From positions 248,001-312,000 of the forward strand of contig PERI01000003.1 in NCBI GenBank assembly GCA_002928515.1: a stretch of DNA of 64,000 nt, read 5' to 3'. The notes under the pieces were generated by a model. That model saw nothing but the letters and a program-made list of their open reading frames with translations. It did not search any database and was not told the origin of the DNA. Source of the DNA: Hyphomicrobium sp. Lineage in GTDB: Bacteria; Pseudomonadota; Alphaproteobacteria; Rhizobiales; Hyphomicrobiaceae. Position numbers and translations under genes: made by a program. Below, piece after piece: positions 17,079 to 26,596 of this stretch; the stretch's first letter is position 1; every line of letters begins with the position of its first letter.

Positions 17079-17228
17079 TCAGTCGAGTTCCTCGATTATT
17101 GCCCCACCGCGCGTTTCAAAGGCACCGATATCAGTGCTTTGCGGCTGATCCACAGTCATAATCGCCGATTTACCGCCACTGCCCGGTTGCATTTTGACAG
17201 TTTGCAGACATTTGCATAACAATTCCAT
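17079..17228 (-). CDS. Possible 49-residue peptide
   Basis: An open frame of 49 residues beginning MELLCKCLQTVKMQPGSGG and ending in GAIIEELD. It fills most of the gap between metC and the next gene and has a polar, acidic C-terminus. No clear ribosome site is seen, and the start is only 35 bases from the divergent gene. I do not recognise it. It may be chance. Confidence 0.22.
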   Translation of the reverse strand: MELLCKCLQTVKMQPGSGGKSAIMTVDQPQSTDIGAFETRGGAIIEELD

Positions 17229-17263
17229 GACAGCTTCGTTCTCGCCGCTGCAAGGAGACTATT

Positions 17264-18007
17264 TTGGCCGTCTCAACTTACACCATGTCGGAAGCGGTTT
17301 CGTTCGAAGGCGTCGATCCTGATGCGTCTGAGGCGTGGTGGTGGCTGGGTCTGCCAATAGCGGCAGCCGTAGCAATTATGATGACGTATCTCATCGCGCC
17401 GGATTTCTATCGCGAGCGAGTCCTGCCGGAAGCCTATGGATATTTAGAAATATCGCACATCATCTTGCCCTTTATCGGGTTTCTGGTGTGCCTCAGCGTG
17501 ATCTCGAAACCTTACGTCAAGGCGCGACCGTTTCTGATGTTTTCGGTCGCCGTATTCGCGCTGGCTTGCCTGTATATCGCTGGCGAAGAATGTAGTTGGG
17601 GACAGTGGATTTTTTATTGGAGCACACCGGACTTCTGGGCGCAGCTCAATGCTCAGCAAGAAACGAACCTTCACAATACGTCATATTATTTTTTTCAATT
17701 ACCTCAGACATTACTGCAATTCGCTATCGTGATCGGTGGATTGTTGCTGCCGCTGTCGGCCACGTTGCGGAATGCAGTGACGAACACGATGCCCTCTTGG
17801 GCCATTCTCATTCCACCATTGGCCATTGTGCCCGTGTCGATCATGGCGGTCTTGTTTAAAATTTTAGATCGCGTGCAAAAGCGCGATTTCGTCGAAGATT
17901 GGCTGGCAAGACCCGCTGAAGCGACCGAAACATTTTTCTATATGTTTATGATGTTCTACACGATCATGTTGGCGCGTCGCATTCGCGCACAGGATCATGC
18001 GAGTTGA
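17264..18007 (+). CDS. Polytopic membrane protein with GEECSWGQ motif
   Basis: A 247-residue membrane protein with six or so hydrophobic segments (about residues 26-45, 60-78, 88-107, 143-163, 177-200 and 222-238). The conserved-looking core IAGEECSWGQWIFYWSTP followed by NAQQETNLHN matches, from memory, a widespread unnamed family with a GEEISWGQ motif. The function is unknown. The TTG at 17264 is chosen because AAGGAG lies 6 bases upstream; an ATG at 17285 is possible. It stands alone. Confidence 0.72.
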   Translation: MAVSTYTMSEAVSFEGVDPDASEAWWWLGLPIAAAVAIMMTYLIAPDFYRERVLPEAYGYLEISHIILPFIGFLVCLSVISKPYVKARPFLMFSVAVFALACLYIAGEECSWGQWIFYWSTPDFWAQLNAQQETNLHNTSYYFFQLPQTLLQFAIVIGGLLLPLSATLRNAVTNTMPSWAILIPPLAIVPVSIMAVLFKILDRVQKRDFVEDWLARPAEATETFFYMFMMFYTIMLARRIRAQDHAS

Positions 18008-18107
18008 GAGGTCTCTTATATAGTTCGCTGCAAAGAATTGTCGTCGCTGACAACAGGTAATTCTTTTATAATTATATACTTGCCGTTAGCATTGCTCGTG
18101 TCTCAAT

Positions 18108-18617
18108 TCAAAATTGAGCGATTTTAATCGATCCGTCTTGCGCACGCACAAATGTCCGGACTGGATGAGATTTAAAGACTTTTTGGCGCAAGTTTTGGAT
18201 GGCCGCTGACAGCATCTGACGTTCCCCAACGGCGTCCGTGATCCAGAAATTTTCCCCAGAATTGCGGTCTTCTGCGGTCAATTGAATGGGCTTTCCAGTA
18301 TTGGCCAGAATACGATCTTCGATCTCTTTGGAAACATTCGCCCACATCACAACGCCCGCTGACTTTGGCAGATTGGTTGTCTCGTTCGGCGTCTGGATCA
18401 ACGAGAATTGGCGATTTCCAAGCGCTGGTGCGACCAGCCAGTCCAAGTCTGCTAAGGTATAATTGCGGTACTGCGGCGATCGCATCAATATAGAAACAAT
18501 TTCACCAAAGGTTGCTATCGCAAGTTTGCCTTTGATTGCTTTTCTCGCGATGGCTATTTTATCAGAGTTGGTTTGCGCAATATTGTCGTTCCCAAGCAGG
18601 TTTTTCGTTTATGTCAT
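18108..18617 (-). pseudogene. HlyC-like RTX toxin-activating lysine acyltransferase, nonsense-interrupted
   Basis: The intact frame from 18485 down encodes the HlyC pattern: RSPQYRNYTLADLDWLVAPA, SAGVVMWANVSKEIEDR and NSGENFWITDA. HlyC-family enzymes transfer an acyl chain from acyl-ACP to a lysine of an RTX protein. The same frame continues upstream with family-like sequence (GKLAIATFGEIVSILM) as far as an ATG at 18617 with an AGAGGG ribosome site. Codon 3 of that frame is TAA (18609-18611). No ATG, GTG or TTG lies between the stop and 18488, so a restart there would lose about 43 residues. The catalytic His (His23 of E. coli HlyC, SPxHR) is Tyr here, while the catalytic Asp is kept. It is divergent from the exporter genes. 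Probably inactive. Confidence 0.75.
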
Positions 18618-18784
18618 TGTCAATTCCCTCTGATCAAAACGGCGCGCACCTTCAGTGTTTTATGTGCCGGAGGACCAATATCCGTCATTCTTAAAGGTGT
18701 TGTGAAACTTCGTCATAAAGCCGGGCTGCATGCTTTTTTGAGCACCTGGCATCAATCTATTTTTTGTTATTTGGGGATCGCTTC

Positions 18785-20581
18785 GTGTCCGGCAACACAT
18801 CACCACCACTGCGCCGCGCCATGCGACGTAGCCTTTGGGCTTTTCTAGCGGTCGCAATTTTTAGCATGGTGCTGAACGCTCTCATGCTCACCAGCCCATT
18901 GTTCATGTTGCAAGTTTATGACCGCGTGCTGGCCAGTCAAAGCGTTCCCACACTGATAGCACTTTCGCTTCTTGTTCTCGGGCTTTTTGGACTTGCGGGT
19001 CTGCTGGAACTCGTGCGTTCACGTATTTTGGTGCGCATTGCACTGTCGATTGACCAACACGTCAGCGCGCCGCTATTCAGTGCTTCGACCCGATATGGAT
19101 TAGGAACCGGGCAGACGTCCGCTCGTCATCTCAAAGAGTTGGAAACGCTGCGCCAATTCGTCGGAGGTCCCGGTCCGGCTGCCTTGTTCGATCTGCCGTG
19201 GGCGCCAGCTTATTTAGCCTTGCTCTATATGTTCCATCCCATTCTTGGAGCGGTCGGTATTGTAGGCGCTCTGCTGCTCATCGTGCTGGCGATCGCAACC
19301 GAAGTTGTTACCAGACGTAGCACTCCTGCGGCCGTTGCAACAAGCATGACTGCGCAGGATCTCGCTGAAGCCGCCCACAGAAATGCTGGTGCGCTCATGG
19401 CAATGGGGATGGGTCAGAACTATCGAGATCGCTGGCTCGCAGCCAATCGCAGATCAACGATCGTCAACAGCCGTTTGACGGATCGGCTCATGGTTTTGCA
19501 AGCGATGTCGAAGTCGCTGCGGATGATCTTGCAATCCGGCGTGCTGGCAGGTGGCGCATATCTGGCCATTCTCGGCGAGATTACTCCTGGGACAATTGTT
19601 GCTGCCTCGATCATTCTTGGACGCGGATTGGCGCCGTTCGAGCAAGCCATTGGACATTGGCGAAGTTTTTCGCGTGCACGGCTGTCTTATCGCGAGATTT
19701 CTAAACTCCTGAACGTCGTTGGTGCCCCCGAGCAACGCACGCAATTACCCAAGCCAACCGGTCTTCTCGATGTGATCGGCCTCCGCGCCACGCCTCCAGG
19801 CGATAGCCGGATTGTGTTGAACGGCGTCACGTTCTCGATCTCTCCTGGCCAGGTGTTGGCTGTGATTGGACCGAGTGCGTCTGGCAAATCAACGCTCTGT
19901 CGGTGCCTTGTTGGAGTCGCACCTTGGGCGAGCGGTGAAGTTCGCCTCGATGGGGCAAGGCTTGATCATTGGGATGTCGAGGCACTTGGCCGCCATATCG
20001 GTTATGTGCCGCAAGATGCCGAACTGTTTGCCGGCACTGTTCGCGATAATATCTGTCGGTTCGATCCCTCCGCCTCAGATCAGCAAATCACCGAGGCTGC
20101 AATGGCCGCACGTGCGCACCAACTGATTTTGTCACTTCCATCTGGATACGAAACTGAGCTTGGCATGAACGGTGCGCATCTGTCTGCCGGGCAAAAGCAA
20201 CGTATTGCACTGGCGCGTGCTTTATATGGATCTCCCACACTTATCGTTCTGGATGAGCCCAATTCAAATCTTGATAGTTTTGGCGATGCCGCACTGCTCG
20301 ACGTCATAGCTGACTTGAAAGCTACACAGCGAATTGTCGTGATCGTTTCGCATCGCTCTACGGCCATCGCGCATGCGGATATGATCTTAGCGTTGGAAGA
20401 TGGCCAGCAACGTGCGTTTGGTCCGCGCGATGAGGTCATTGCAAAACTCAATCAACTCTTCCGCACTCAGAGCGCTTCTAATGCGGGGAAACAGGATAGT
20501 CCTGCGCGCCAGCGGCAAACTTCGGAAGGCTCCACAGTGCATGCCTTGAAAACCGCTACAGCGACCAAATTTGCAACATAG
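18785..20581 (+). CDS. Type I secretion ABC permease/ATPase (PrtD/HlyB class)
   Basis: About 598 residues. The N-terminal half has six membrane helices (TSPLFMLQVYDRVL, typical of type I exporters), and the C-terminal half is an ATPase. Visible motifs: Walker A GPSASGKST, signature LSAGQKQR (LSGGQ with one change), Walker B LIVLDEP with the catalytic Glu, and the switch His in VSHR. It lacks the N-terminal peptidase-like domain of HlyB, so it is PrtD-like. The GTG at 18785 follows GGGGA at good spacing; TTG at 18764 is an alternative. It drives export across the inner membrane with the next gene product. No TolC-type outer-membrane gene is in the window. Confidence 0.92.
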   Translation: MSGNTSPPLRRAMRRSLWAFLAVAIFSMVLNALMLTSPLFMLQVYDRVLASQSVPTLIALSLLVLGLFGLAGLLELVRSRILVRIALSIDQHVSAPLFSASTRYGLGTGQTSARHLKELETLRQFVGGPGPAALFDLPWAPAYLALLYMFHPILGAVGIVGALLLIVLAIATEVVTRRSTPAAVATSMTAQDLAEAAHRNAGALMAMGMGQNYRDRWLAANRRSTIVNSRLTDRLMVLQAMSKSLRMILQSGVLAGGAYLAILGEITPGTIVAASIILGRGLAPFEQAIGHWRSFSRARLSYREISKLLNVVGAPEQRTQLPKPTGLLDVIGLRATPPGDSRIVLNGVTFSISPGQVLAVIGPSASGKSTLCRCLVGVAPWASGEVRLDGARLDHWDVEALGRHIGYVPQDAELFAGTVRDNICRFDPSASDQQITEAAMAARAHQLILSLPSGYETELGMNGAHLSAGQKQRIALARALYGSPTLIVLDEPNSNLDSFGDAALLDVIADLKATQRIVVIVSHRSTAIAHADMILALEDGQQRAFGPRDEVIAKLNQLFRTQSASNAGKQDSPARQRQTSEGSTVHALKTATATKFAT

Positions 20582-20594
20582 ATCGAGCGCTTTC

Positions 20595-21935
20595 ATGCCC
20601 TTGAAATCCGATAATCCCCCCGCAAAGACTGACACTGATATCCGCCATCCAAAGACATGGCCTTGGATAGCGTTCGGCTGCTTTTTGATATTCGGCCTTC
20701 TCGGCGGTTTGGTGAGTTGGAGTGCTGTCGCGATGATCAGCGGCGCTGTCATCGGCCAGGGTGTCGTGACTGTGGAATCGAATATTAAAACTATACAGCA
20801 CCTCGACGGTGGGATTGTCGCTGCTATCAATGTCCGTAACGGCGATCGTGTGAAGGAAGGCGACATTCTCATTCGTCTGGATGAGACGTCGGCGCGCGCC
20901 AGTCTCGGCGTTATTACGGCGCGATTGAATGAAGTTTATGCGCAGCGCGCACGACTTGAAGCAGAAGATCGCAACTTGCCTGACATCGTTTATCCGGACG
21001 CCTTAATGTCAGCCGTTGAAAAAGATCCGCGCATTTCTGGGCTGATGGATGCGCAAAAATCGTTACTTGTTTCGCGTCGCACGCGTCAACTTGGGGAAAA
21101 GGGGTTGCTCTTACAGCAGGTGGATCAGCTAGGAGAGCAAATCAACGGCCTCAATGCAGAGCATGCTGCTAAGAAGCGACAAGCGGAACTGATTGCGCAG
21201 GAAATTACATCGGTAAAGCCACTGATGGATGATGGACTTTATACGCAGTCGAGATTTTTATCCTTGGAGCGCGAAGCGGCAAGACTAGATGGAGAAGTCG
21301 GAAAACTTGTCGGAGATATCGCGCGGGCACATTCGGCCGTGATCGAGACCAAACTCAAAATTGCTCAAATTGACAAAGACGTGTCGCAGACGGTTTTGAC
21401 CGATCTCCGCGAAGCGCAAAGCAAAATTGCCGAACTGGAAGAGCAGCGCGTGGCAACCGTTGACAAGCTCAATCGCATCGATATTCGCGCCCCGCGTGCC
21501 GGCATTATCCACAACATTGCTGTGCATACGATTGGCGGTGTGGTCTCAGCGGCTAGTCCGATACTCGAAATTATTCCTGAAGAAGACGATTTGATCATCG
21601 AAGTGCGGCTTGCACCTTCAGACATTGACCAAGTTCGCATCGGGCAATCTTCACAAGTGCGCTTTGCGGCTTTCGATCAGCAATCGACGCCTGCACTAGA
21701 AGGTCGCGTCAAAAAAGTATCTGCTGCGCAACTGACCGACCGCGCGACCGGCACGCAATATTTCTCGGCGATTGTTCAGATCGATCCAGCGCAATTGGCT
21801 CGCCTTGGTCCGACAAACCGATTGGTGCCTGGTATTCCTGCGGAAGTCTTTATCGAAACGACGGCACGAACGGCGCTGAGCTATTTATCAAAGCCCCTCG
21901 TCGATGCTCTCGCGCTTGCATTTCGCGAACGCTGA
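20595..21935 (+). CDS. Type I secretion membrane fusion protein (HlyD/PrtE family)
   Basis: A 446-residue periplasmic adaptor. One membrane segment lies at about residues 23-45 (FGCFLIFGLLGGLVSWSAVA). A lipoyl-like half (GGIVAAINVRNGDRVKEGD) precedes a long coiled-coil (about 90-280), and the second lipoyl half (RIDIRAPRAGIIHNIAVHT) is followed by a beta-barrel domain. It links the ABC exporter to an outer-membrane channel. The ATG at 20595 lies 13 bases after the exporter stop, so the two are one operon. The gene is intact. Confidence 0.92.
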   Translation: MPLKSDNPPAKTDTDIRHPKTWPWIAFGCFLIFGLLGGLVSWSAVAMISGAVIGQGVVTVESNIKTIQHLDGGIVAAINVRNGDRVKEGDILIRLDETSARASLGVITARLNEVYAQRARLEAEDRNLPDIVYPDALMSAVEKDPRISGLMDAQKSLLVSRRTRQLGEKGLLLQQVDQLGEQINGLNAEHAAKKRQAELIAQEITSVKPLMDDGLYTQSRFLSLEREAARLDGEVGKLVGDIARAHSAVIETKLKIAQIDKDVSQTVLTDLREAQSKIAELEEQRVATVDKLNRIDIRAPRAGIIHNIAVHTIGGVVSAASPILEIIPEEDDLIIEVRLAPSDIDQVRIGQSSQVRFAAFDQQSTPALEGRVKKVSAAQLTDRATGTQYFSAIVQIDPAQLARLGPTNRLVPGIPAEVFIETTARTALSYLSKPLVDALALAFRER

Positions 21936-22080
21936 TCATTTCACCTTCATCAGCGTAGAGATAATCTGACAGTCAAAGAACTATCATCAACGCATCACAT
22001 AGCACCTTTATCGACCCCTCCGGGCAGTTGCGAATTATAGCGCGATTGAATTTTTGTTTTGCGCATTTGGAGGGCACGAC

Positions 22081-23742
22081 ATGGCTTTGACGACAACACC
22101 GACCAACGATCTCGATTTGGTCGTGCAGGGTGAACTCACACTTGCAGGTTCTGAGATCTCCGCATTTGATCCAGCAACCGACCGGCTGTTCGTCACCTCG
22201 TCCGTTGGTCTGCAAATTGTCAGCATCGTCGATCCTTCAATGCCTGCGCTTGTTCGCACCATCGATTTTACCGGCGCGCCGTTTTCTTTCACCAACGATG
22301 TCAACAGCGTTGCCGTCAAGAATGGTATCGTTGCCGTGGCTGTGGCCGCTGACCCTTCAACGAGTGCGGGCAAGGTCTTTTTGCTCGACGCACAGGGAAA
22401 TTTGCTCAAGTCCATCGATGTCGGTGCCCTCCCTGACAACCTGACGTTCACGCCGGACGGCAGCAAAATTCTTGTCGCCAACGAAGCCGAAGCGAGCCTT
22501 CAGGGTGTTACGCCGGCGGTAGATCCCGAGGGCTCTGTCTCGATCATAACCATCCCTTCACCGTTGCAGGGGGGCGCTGCCGCCGCCACGGTGGTAACTG
22601 CCACTTTCACGGCCTTCAACGGGCAGGAAGCTTTGCTACGCAATGAGGGCGTGCGCATCTTCCCGAACAAGACGGTCGCGCAAGATCTCGAGCCCGAGTA
22701 CATAGCGGTCTCGGCCGACGGCAAGACCGCGCTCGTCACGCTTCAAGAGGCCAACGCGATCGCGATCCTCGACATCGCGACGGCCACATTCAAAGACATC
22801 GTGCCGCTCGGCCTCAAGAACTTCAGCAGTCTACTGACCGACTTTAGCGACCGCGACAACGCGGCCGGGACTGGCCAGGCTATTAAATTCGAAAACGGCA
22901 ATCCTGTTTTCGGCATCTATCAGCCGGACTCGATCGCATCCTTCATTGGAGCCGACGGCAAGCAGTACTATGTCATCGCTAACGAGGGTGACGACCGCAA
23001 TGATTTCCTGACGGGAGGTGAAACGACGACAGTTGGCAACGCCAACTACGTGCTTGATCCCTCACTGTCGGCCACGCTGAAGGCGAATTCGGAACTTGGG
23101 CGATTGGTGGTCTCGAACATTGGTTCCGGCTCCACCGATCCAAACATCACGCAGCTCCGCGGCGACACCGACGGCGACGGCGACATCGACCAGATCATCT
23201 CCTACGGCGGCCGGTCGTTCTCTATCCTCAACGACAAGGGCGAGATCGTATTCGACAGCGGCACGCATGGTGAGCAGGTTGTCGCAGCGACGGGTCTGAC
23301 TTCGGCCGGGGGCAATTATGACGACGGCCGTAGCGACAACAAGGGCACCGAGCCTGAAGGGATCACCGTCGGCACCATCAATGGAAAGACCTACGCCTTC
23401 GTTGGTCTGGAACGGGCGGGCGGCGTCATCGCTTACGAAGTTACCGACCCAACGAACGTTACCTTCACTCAGTTCGCCACCAACGCTGGCGATCTCAATC
23501 CAGAAGGCTTGACCTTCATCTCGGCTGGTGACAGCCCCACGGGCGAAGAAATCCTCGCCGTCACCAACGAGACTTCAAACACACTCACGCTTTATGCCGT
23601 CACCTCTGAGGTGGACTACACGCTGCAACTTCTGCACTTTGCCGATGGCGAAGCTGGTTTGCTGGCATCGCAAACTGCACCTTTCCTCGCGGCCCTGGTT
23701 GACGCATTCGAGGAGCAGTACGCCCACTCAATCACGCTGTAG
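22081..23742 (+). CDS. RTX phosphoesterase, N-terminal part (ends at premature TAG)
   Basis: The 5' part of a gene whose frame continues to 26454. GGAGGG at 22069-22074 fixes the ATG at 22081 (the upstream ATG at 22054 is unlikely). The 553 residues form a beta-propeller-like, choice-of-anchor I/phytase-esterase-like region (LVANEAEASLQGVTPAVDPE, NEGDDRNDF, TDGDGDIDQIISYGGRSFSI, GTEPEGITVG). The first strand of a metallophosphatase follows (YTLQLLHFADGEAGLLA). The frame stops at TAG (23740-23742) inside the conserved TLSxGDNFxPGP segment, where Ser is expected. The stop therefore truncates the protein before its phosphatase and secretion domains. The gene is GC-richer and more Asp/Gly/Asn-biased than its neighbours. 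Confidence 0.8.
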   Translation: MALTTTPTNDLDLVVQGELTLAGSEISAFDPATDRLFVTSSVGLQIVSIVDPSMPALVRTIDFTGAPFSFTNDVNSVAVKNGIVAVAVAADPSTSAGKVFLLDAQGNLLKSIDVGALPDNLTFTPDGSKILVANEAEASLQGVTPAVDPEGSVSIITIPSPLQGGAAAATVVTATFTAFNGQEALLRNEGVRIFPNKTVAQDLEPEYIAVSADGKTALVTLQEANAIAILDIATATFKDIVPLGLKNFSSLLTDFSDRDNAAGTGQAIKFENGNPVFGIYQPDSIASFIGADGKQYYVIANEGDDRNDFLTGGETTTVGNANYVLDPSLSATLKANSELGRLVVSNIGSGSTDPNITQLRGDTDGDGDIDQIISYGGRSFSILNDKGEIVFDSGTHGEQVVAATGLTSAGGNYDDGRSDNKGTEPEGITVGTINGKTYAFVGLERAGGVIAYEVTDPTNVTFTQFATNAGDLNPEGLTFISAGDSPTGEEILAVTNETSNTLTLYAVTSEVDYTLQLLHFADGEAGLLASQTAPFLAALVDAFEEQYAHSITL

Positions 23743-26454
23743 GGCGGCGACAACTTCCTGCCAGGTCCGTTCCTGGCTGCTGGTACCGATGCCTCAGTCA
23801 TCTCCACGCTGAACGCCGTCACTGGCTCCACGATTTCCGCCACCGGTATCGTGCCTATCGCGGCGGTCGATACGGCCATTCATAACGCCATCGGCATCGA
23901 CGCCTCGGCCATCGGCAACCACGAGTTCGACCTCGGCTCGAATGTGTTCCGCAACTCGTTCACGCCGAATAGTGGCTTTGTTGGCGCAAACTATGCGCTC
24001 ATCTCCGCCAACTTGAACTTCACAGCGGACGCTGATCTCAATCCGCGCTTCACACAGACGGTCGGTAATAACGTACTGGAAGAAGCATCGTCTCTTGTCG
24101 GCCGCATCGCACCGTCGGCCGTGATCACCGAAGGCGGTGAGAAGATCGGCATCGTCGGTGCTACGACCCAGCTTCTTCAGAGCATATCGGCCCCGTCCGG
24201 CACCGTCACTATCGGTGGTGTCGGTGACGACATCGCGCTACTGGCTTCCATCCTGCAGCCGGTGATCGACGACCTCCGCGAGCAGGGCGTTAACAAGATC
24301 ATCTTGATGTCGCATTTGCAGAACCTCGCCAACGAACGCGCGCTTGCGCCACTGCTTGAAGGCGTGGACATCATTCTCGCCGCAGGATCGAATACACGCT
24401 TAGGCGACGCGGACGACGTCGCTGTAACCTTCCCGGGTCACGCCGCTAACTTTGCCGATACCTATCCGATTGTCACCGCCGGTGCCGATGGAAAAACGAC
24501 ACTCATCGTCAATACCGACAACGAGTACACATACCTCGGCCGCCTCGTCGTCGATTTCGATGAGAACGGCGAGATCATTACCGATAGCCTTGCTGCCAAT
24601 ACTGCGATCAACGGTGCATATGCTGCAACCGTCGAGAACGTGGCGGAGGCCTTCGGAATCGGCGTCGACCAGGTCGAGACGGTCGCGCTGGCCGACGGCA
24701 CACGCGGTGGCAACGTCAATCGCCTTGTCGACGCGGTTCAGAACGTCATCGATGTACAGGACGGCAACGTGTTCGGTTTCTCGAACGTCTATCTCCAAGG
24801 CGAGCGCATCCAGGTTCGCTCGCAGGAAACGAACCTCGGCAACTTGACCGCCGATGCCAACGCCTTCGCGCTCAAGAACGCGCTCGGGGCTGAAGCAGCC
24901 GACACGTTTATCGTCTCCATTAAAAATGGTGGCGGTATCCGCGCCCAGATCGGCACGGTCTCTGCTCCCGATCCGGTCACGGGTGAAGTGGAATTCCTGC
25001 CACCGGAAGTCGGAGGAGAGGTGAGCCAGCTTGATGTTGCCAACTCGCTACGCTTCAACAATTCACTTATCGCATTCGACACCACGGCACAGGGATTGCT
25101 CAACATCCTCAATCATGGTGTTGGCTCTGGAACCGGACAGGGCCGCTTCCCGCAGATCGGCGGCGTTGCATTCTCTTGGGACCCAGACCTTGCTTCCGGC
25201 TCGCGTGTTCAGGATGTGGCCCTGATCGATGACGATGGGCAAGTGATCCGCGTCCTCGTCAACAACGGTGTGGTCGTCTCGAATGCTCCATCGACCATTA
25301 CGGTCGTGACGCTGAGCTTCCTTGCCGGCAACTCTGCAGTGGCCAACGCGCCAGGCGGCGACAGCTACCCGATCCGAGTGAACGGCGAGAACTTCCGCTA
25401 TATTCTGGCGGACGGCACGCTCTCTGCGCCGGTTGATGAAGCGCTGAACCTTTCGCTCGCCGCCAGTGTTCCAGGCGGGGTACCGGCACTTAATGAACAG
25501 ACCGCACTTGCGAACTTCCTGCAGGCCGTGCACCCGACAGCCGATAAGGCGTTCGACGAAGCTGATACCGGCTTTGAGGGCGATACGCGTATCCAGAACG
25601 TCAACTTCCGCGACGATACGGTTCTCGACCAGACGTTCAACGGCACAAACCGCAACGACGCACTGGTCGGAGATGTCGGCAACGACACGCTGAATGGTCT
25701 GCGCGGTAACGATACGCTGGACGGCCGCGCGGGTAACGACATCCTGTTGGGTGGCGATGGCAACGACGTGCTGCTCGGTGATGCCGGTGATGACACGCTC
25801 GATGGCGGTCGCGGTCGCGATCGTATGGTTGGCGGTATCGGTAACGACACCTACATCGTCGATGATCGGCGCGACACCGTCACCGAGTTCGCCAACGAAG
25901 GTACCGACACGGTCAGAACGTCGGTCTCCTTCACCTTGTCCAGCAACATCGAGATCGGCGTTCTCACCGGCACTAAGTCGCTCGACCTCGACGGTAACGC
26001 GCTCGCCAACACACTCACAGGGAACGATGGTTCCAACGAGTTGTATGGCTTCGCCGGCAACGACATCATCAATGGCGGAAAAGGCAATGACGAGATCGCA
26101 GGTGGCACAGGCTTCGATCGTCTCACCGGTGGCGAAGGTCGCGATACCTTCGAGTTCTTCAGTGCCATCGAGATCGGCAACGGTGTCGGGACGCGCGATA
26201 TCATCACCGACTTTGTCTCTCGCACAGACCGTATCGATCTGTCCGACATCGATGCCAACTTGAACCGTCGCGGTAACCAAAACTTCTCGTTCATTGGCAC
26301 CAACGGCTTCACGGGTGTCGCCGGTCAGCTCAATTATGTCACCGATGGTACGAACACCATCGTGCAAGCTGATCTGGATGCTGACCGCATCGCAGACTTC
26401 CAGATCGAACTGCTTGGGGTTACAGAACTCAGATCACAGGACTTTATTCTGTAA
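23743..26454 (+). pseudogene. RTX phosphoesterase, C-terminal part (5'-nucleotidase and RTX repeats)
   Basis: It continues in the same frame directly after the TAG: GGDNFLPGPFLAAG, then the metallophosphatase motif IGNHEFDLG. A 5'-nucleotidase C-terminal domain follows (GNLTADANAFALKNAL; NNGVVV; substrate-pocket region around SLRFNNSLIAFDT). About seven calcium-binding nonapeptides then follow (GNDTLNGLRGNDTLDG, AGDDTLDGGRGRD, AGNDIINGGKGNDEIAG), and a serralysin-type C-terminal secretion domain ends in SQDFIL. The signal read by the type I exporter is here. The first usable start is a GTG at 23851 without a ribosome site, so separate translation is unlikely. A terminator follows. Confidence 0.82.
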
Positions 26455-26475
26455 TCGCTGCTTGCCAAGCCATTA

Positions 26476-26510
26476 CCGCAGCCCACATGCTTGGGCTGCG
26501 GTGATTTTTT
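26476..26510 (+). terminator. Rho-independent terminator after the RTX gene
   Basis: ACCGCAGCCCA pairs perfectly with TGGGCTGCGGT around a CATGCT loop and is followed by GATTTTTTT. It ends the type I secretion operon. Confidence 0.92.
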
Positions 26511-26596
26511 TAGATGGCGAATGCAAAGGGTTTCTTTTGAAAAGTAAGCGTATCGCGTATGCTGATTACCAAAAAATGGGATTAACTTTCGCCGCT

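Noticed and set aside
25620-26150. Short regularly spaced repeats that could suggest a CRISPR or satellite array
   Set aside because: They are the degenerate codons of the RTX nonapeptides, in frame and not identical, with no spacers.
25063-26367. A 434-codon open frame on the minus strand opposite the RTX repeats
   Set aside because: It mirrors the GC-rich, Asp/Gly-repeat codons of the plus strand, has no ribosome site and resembles no family.
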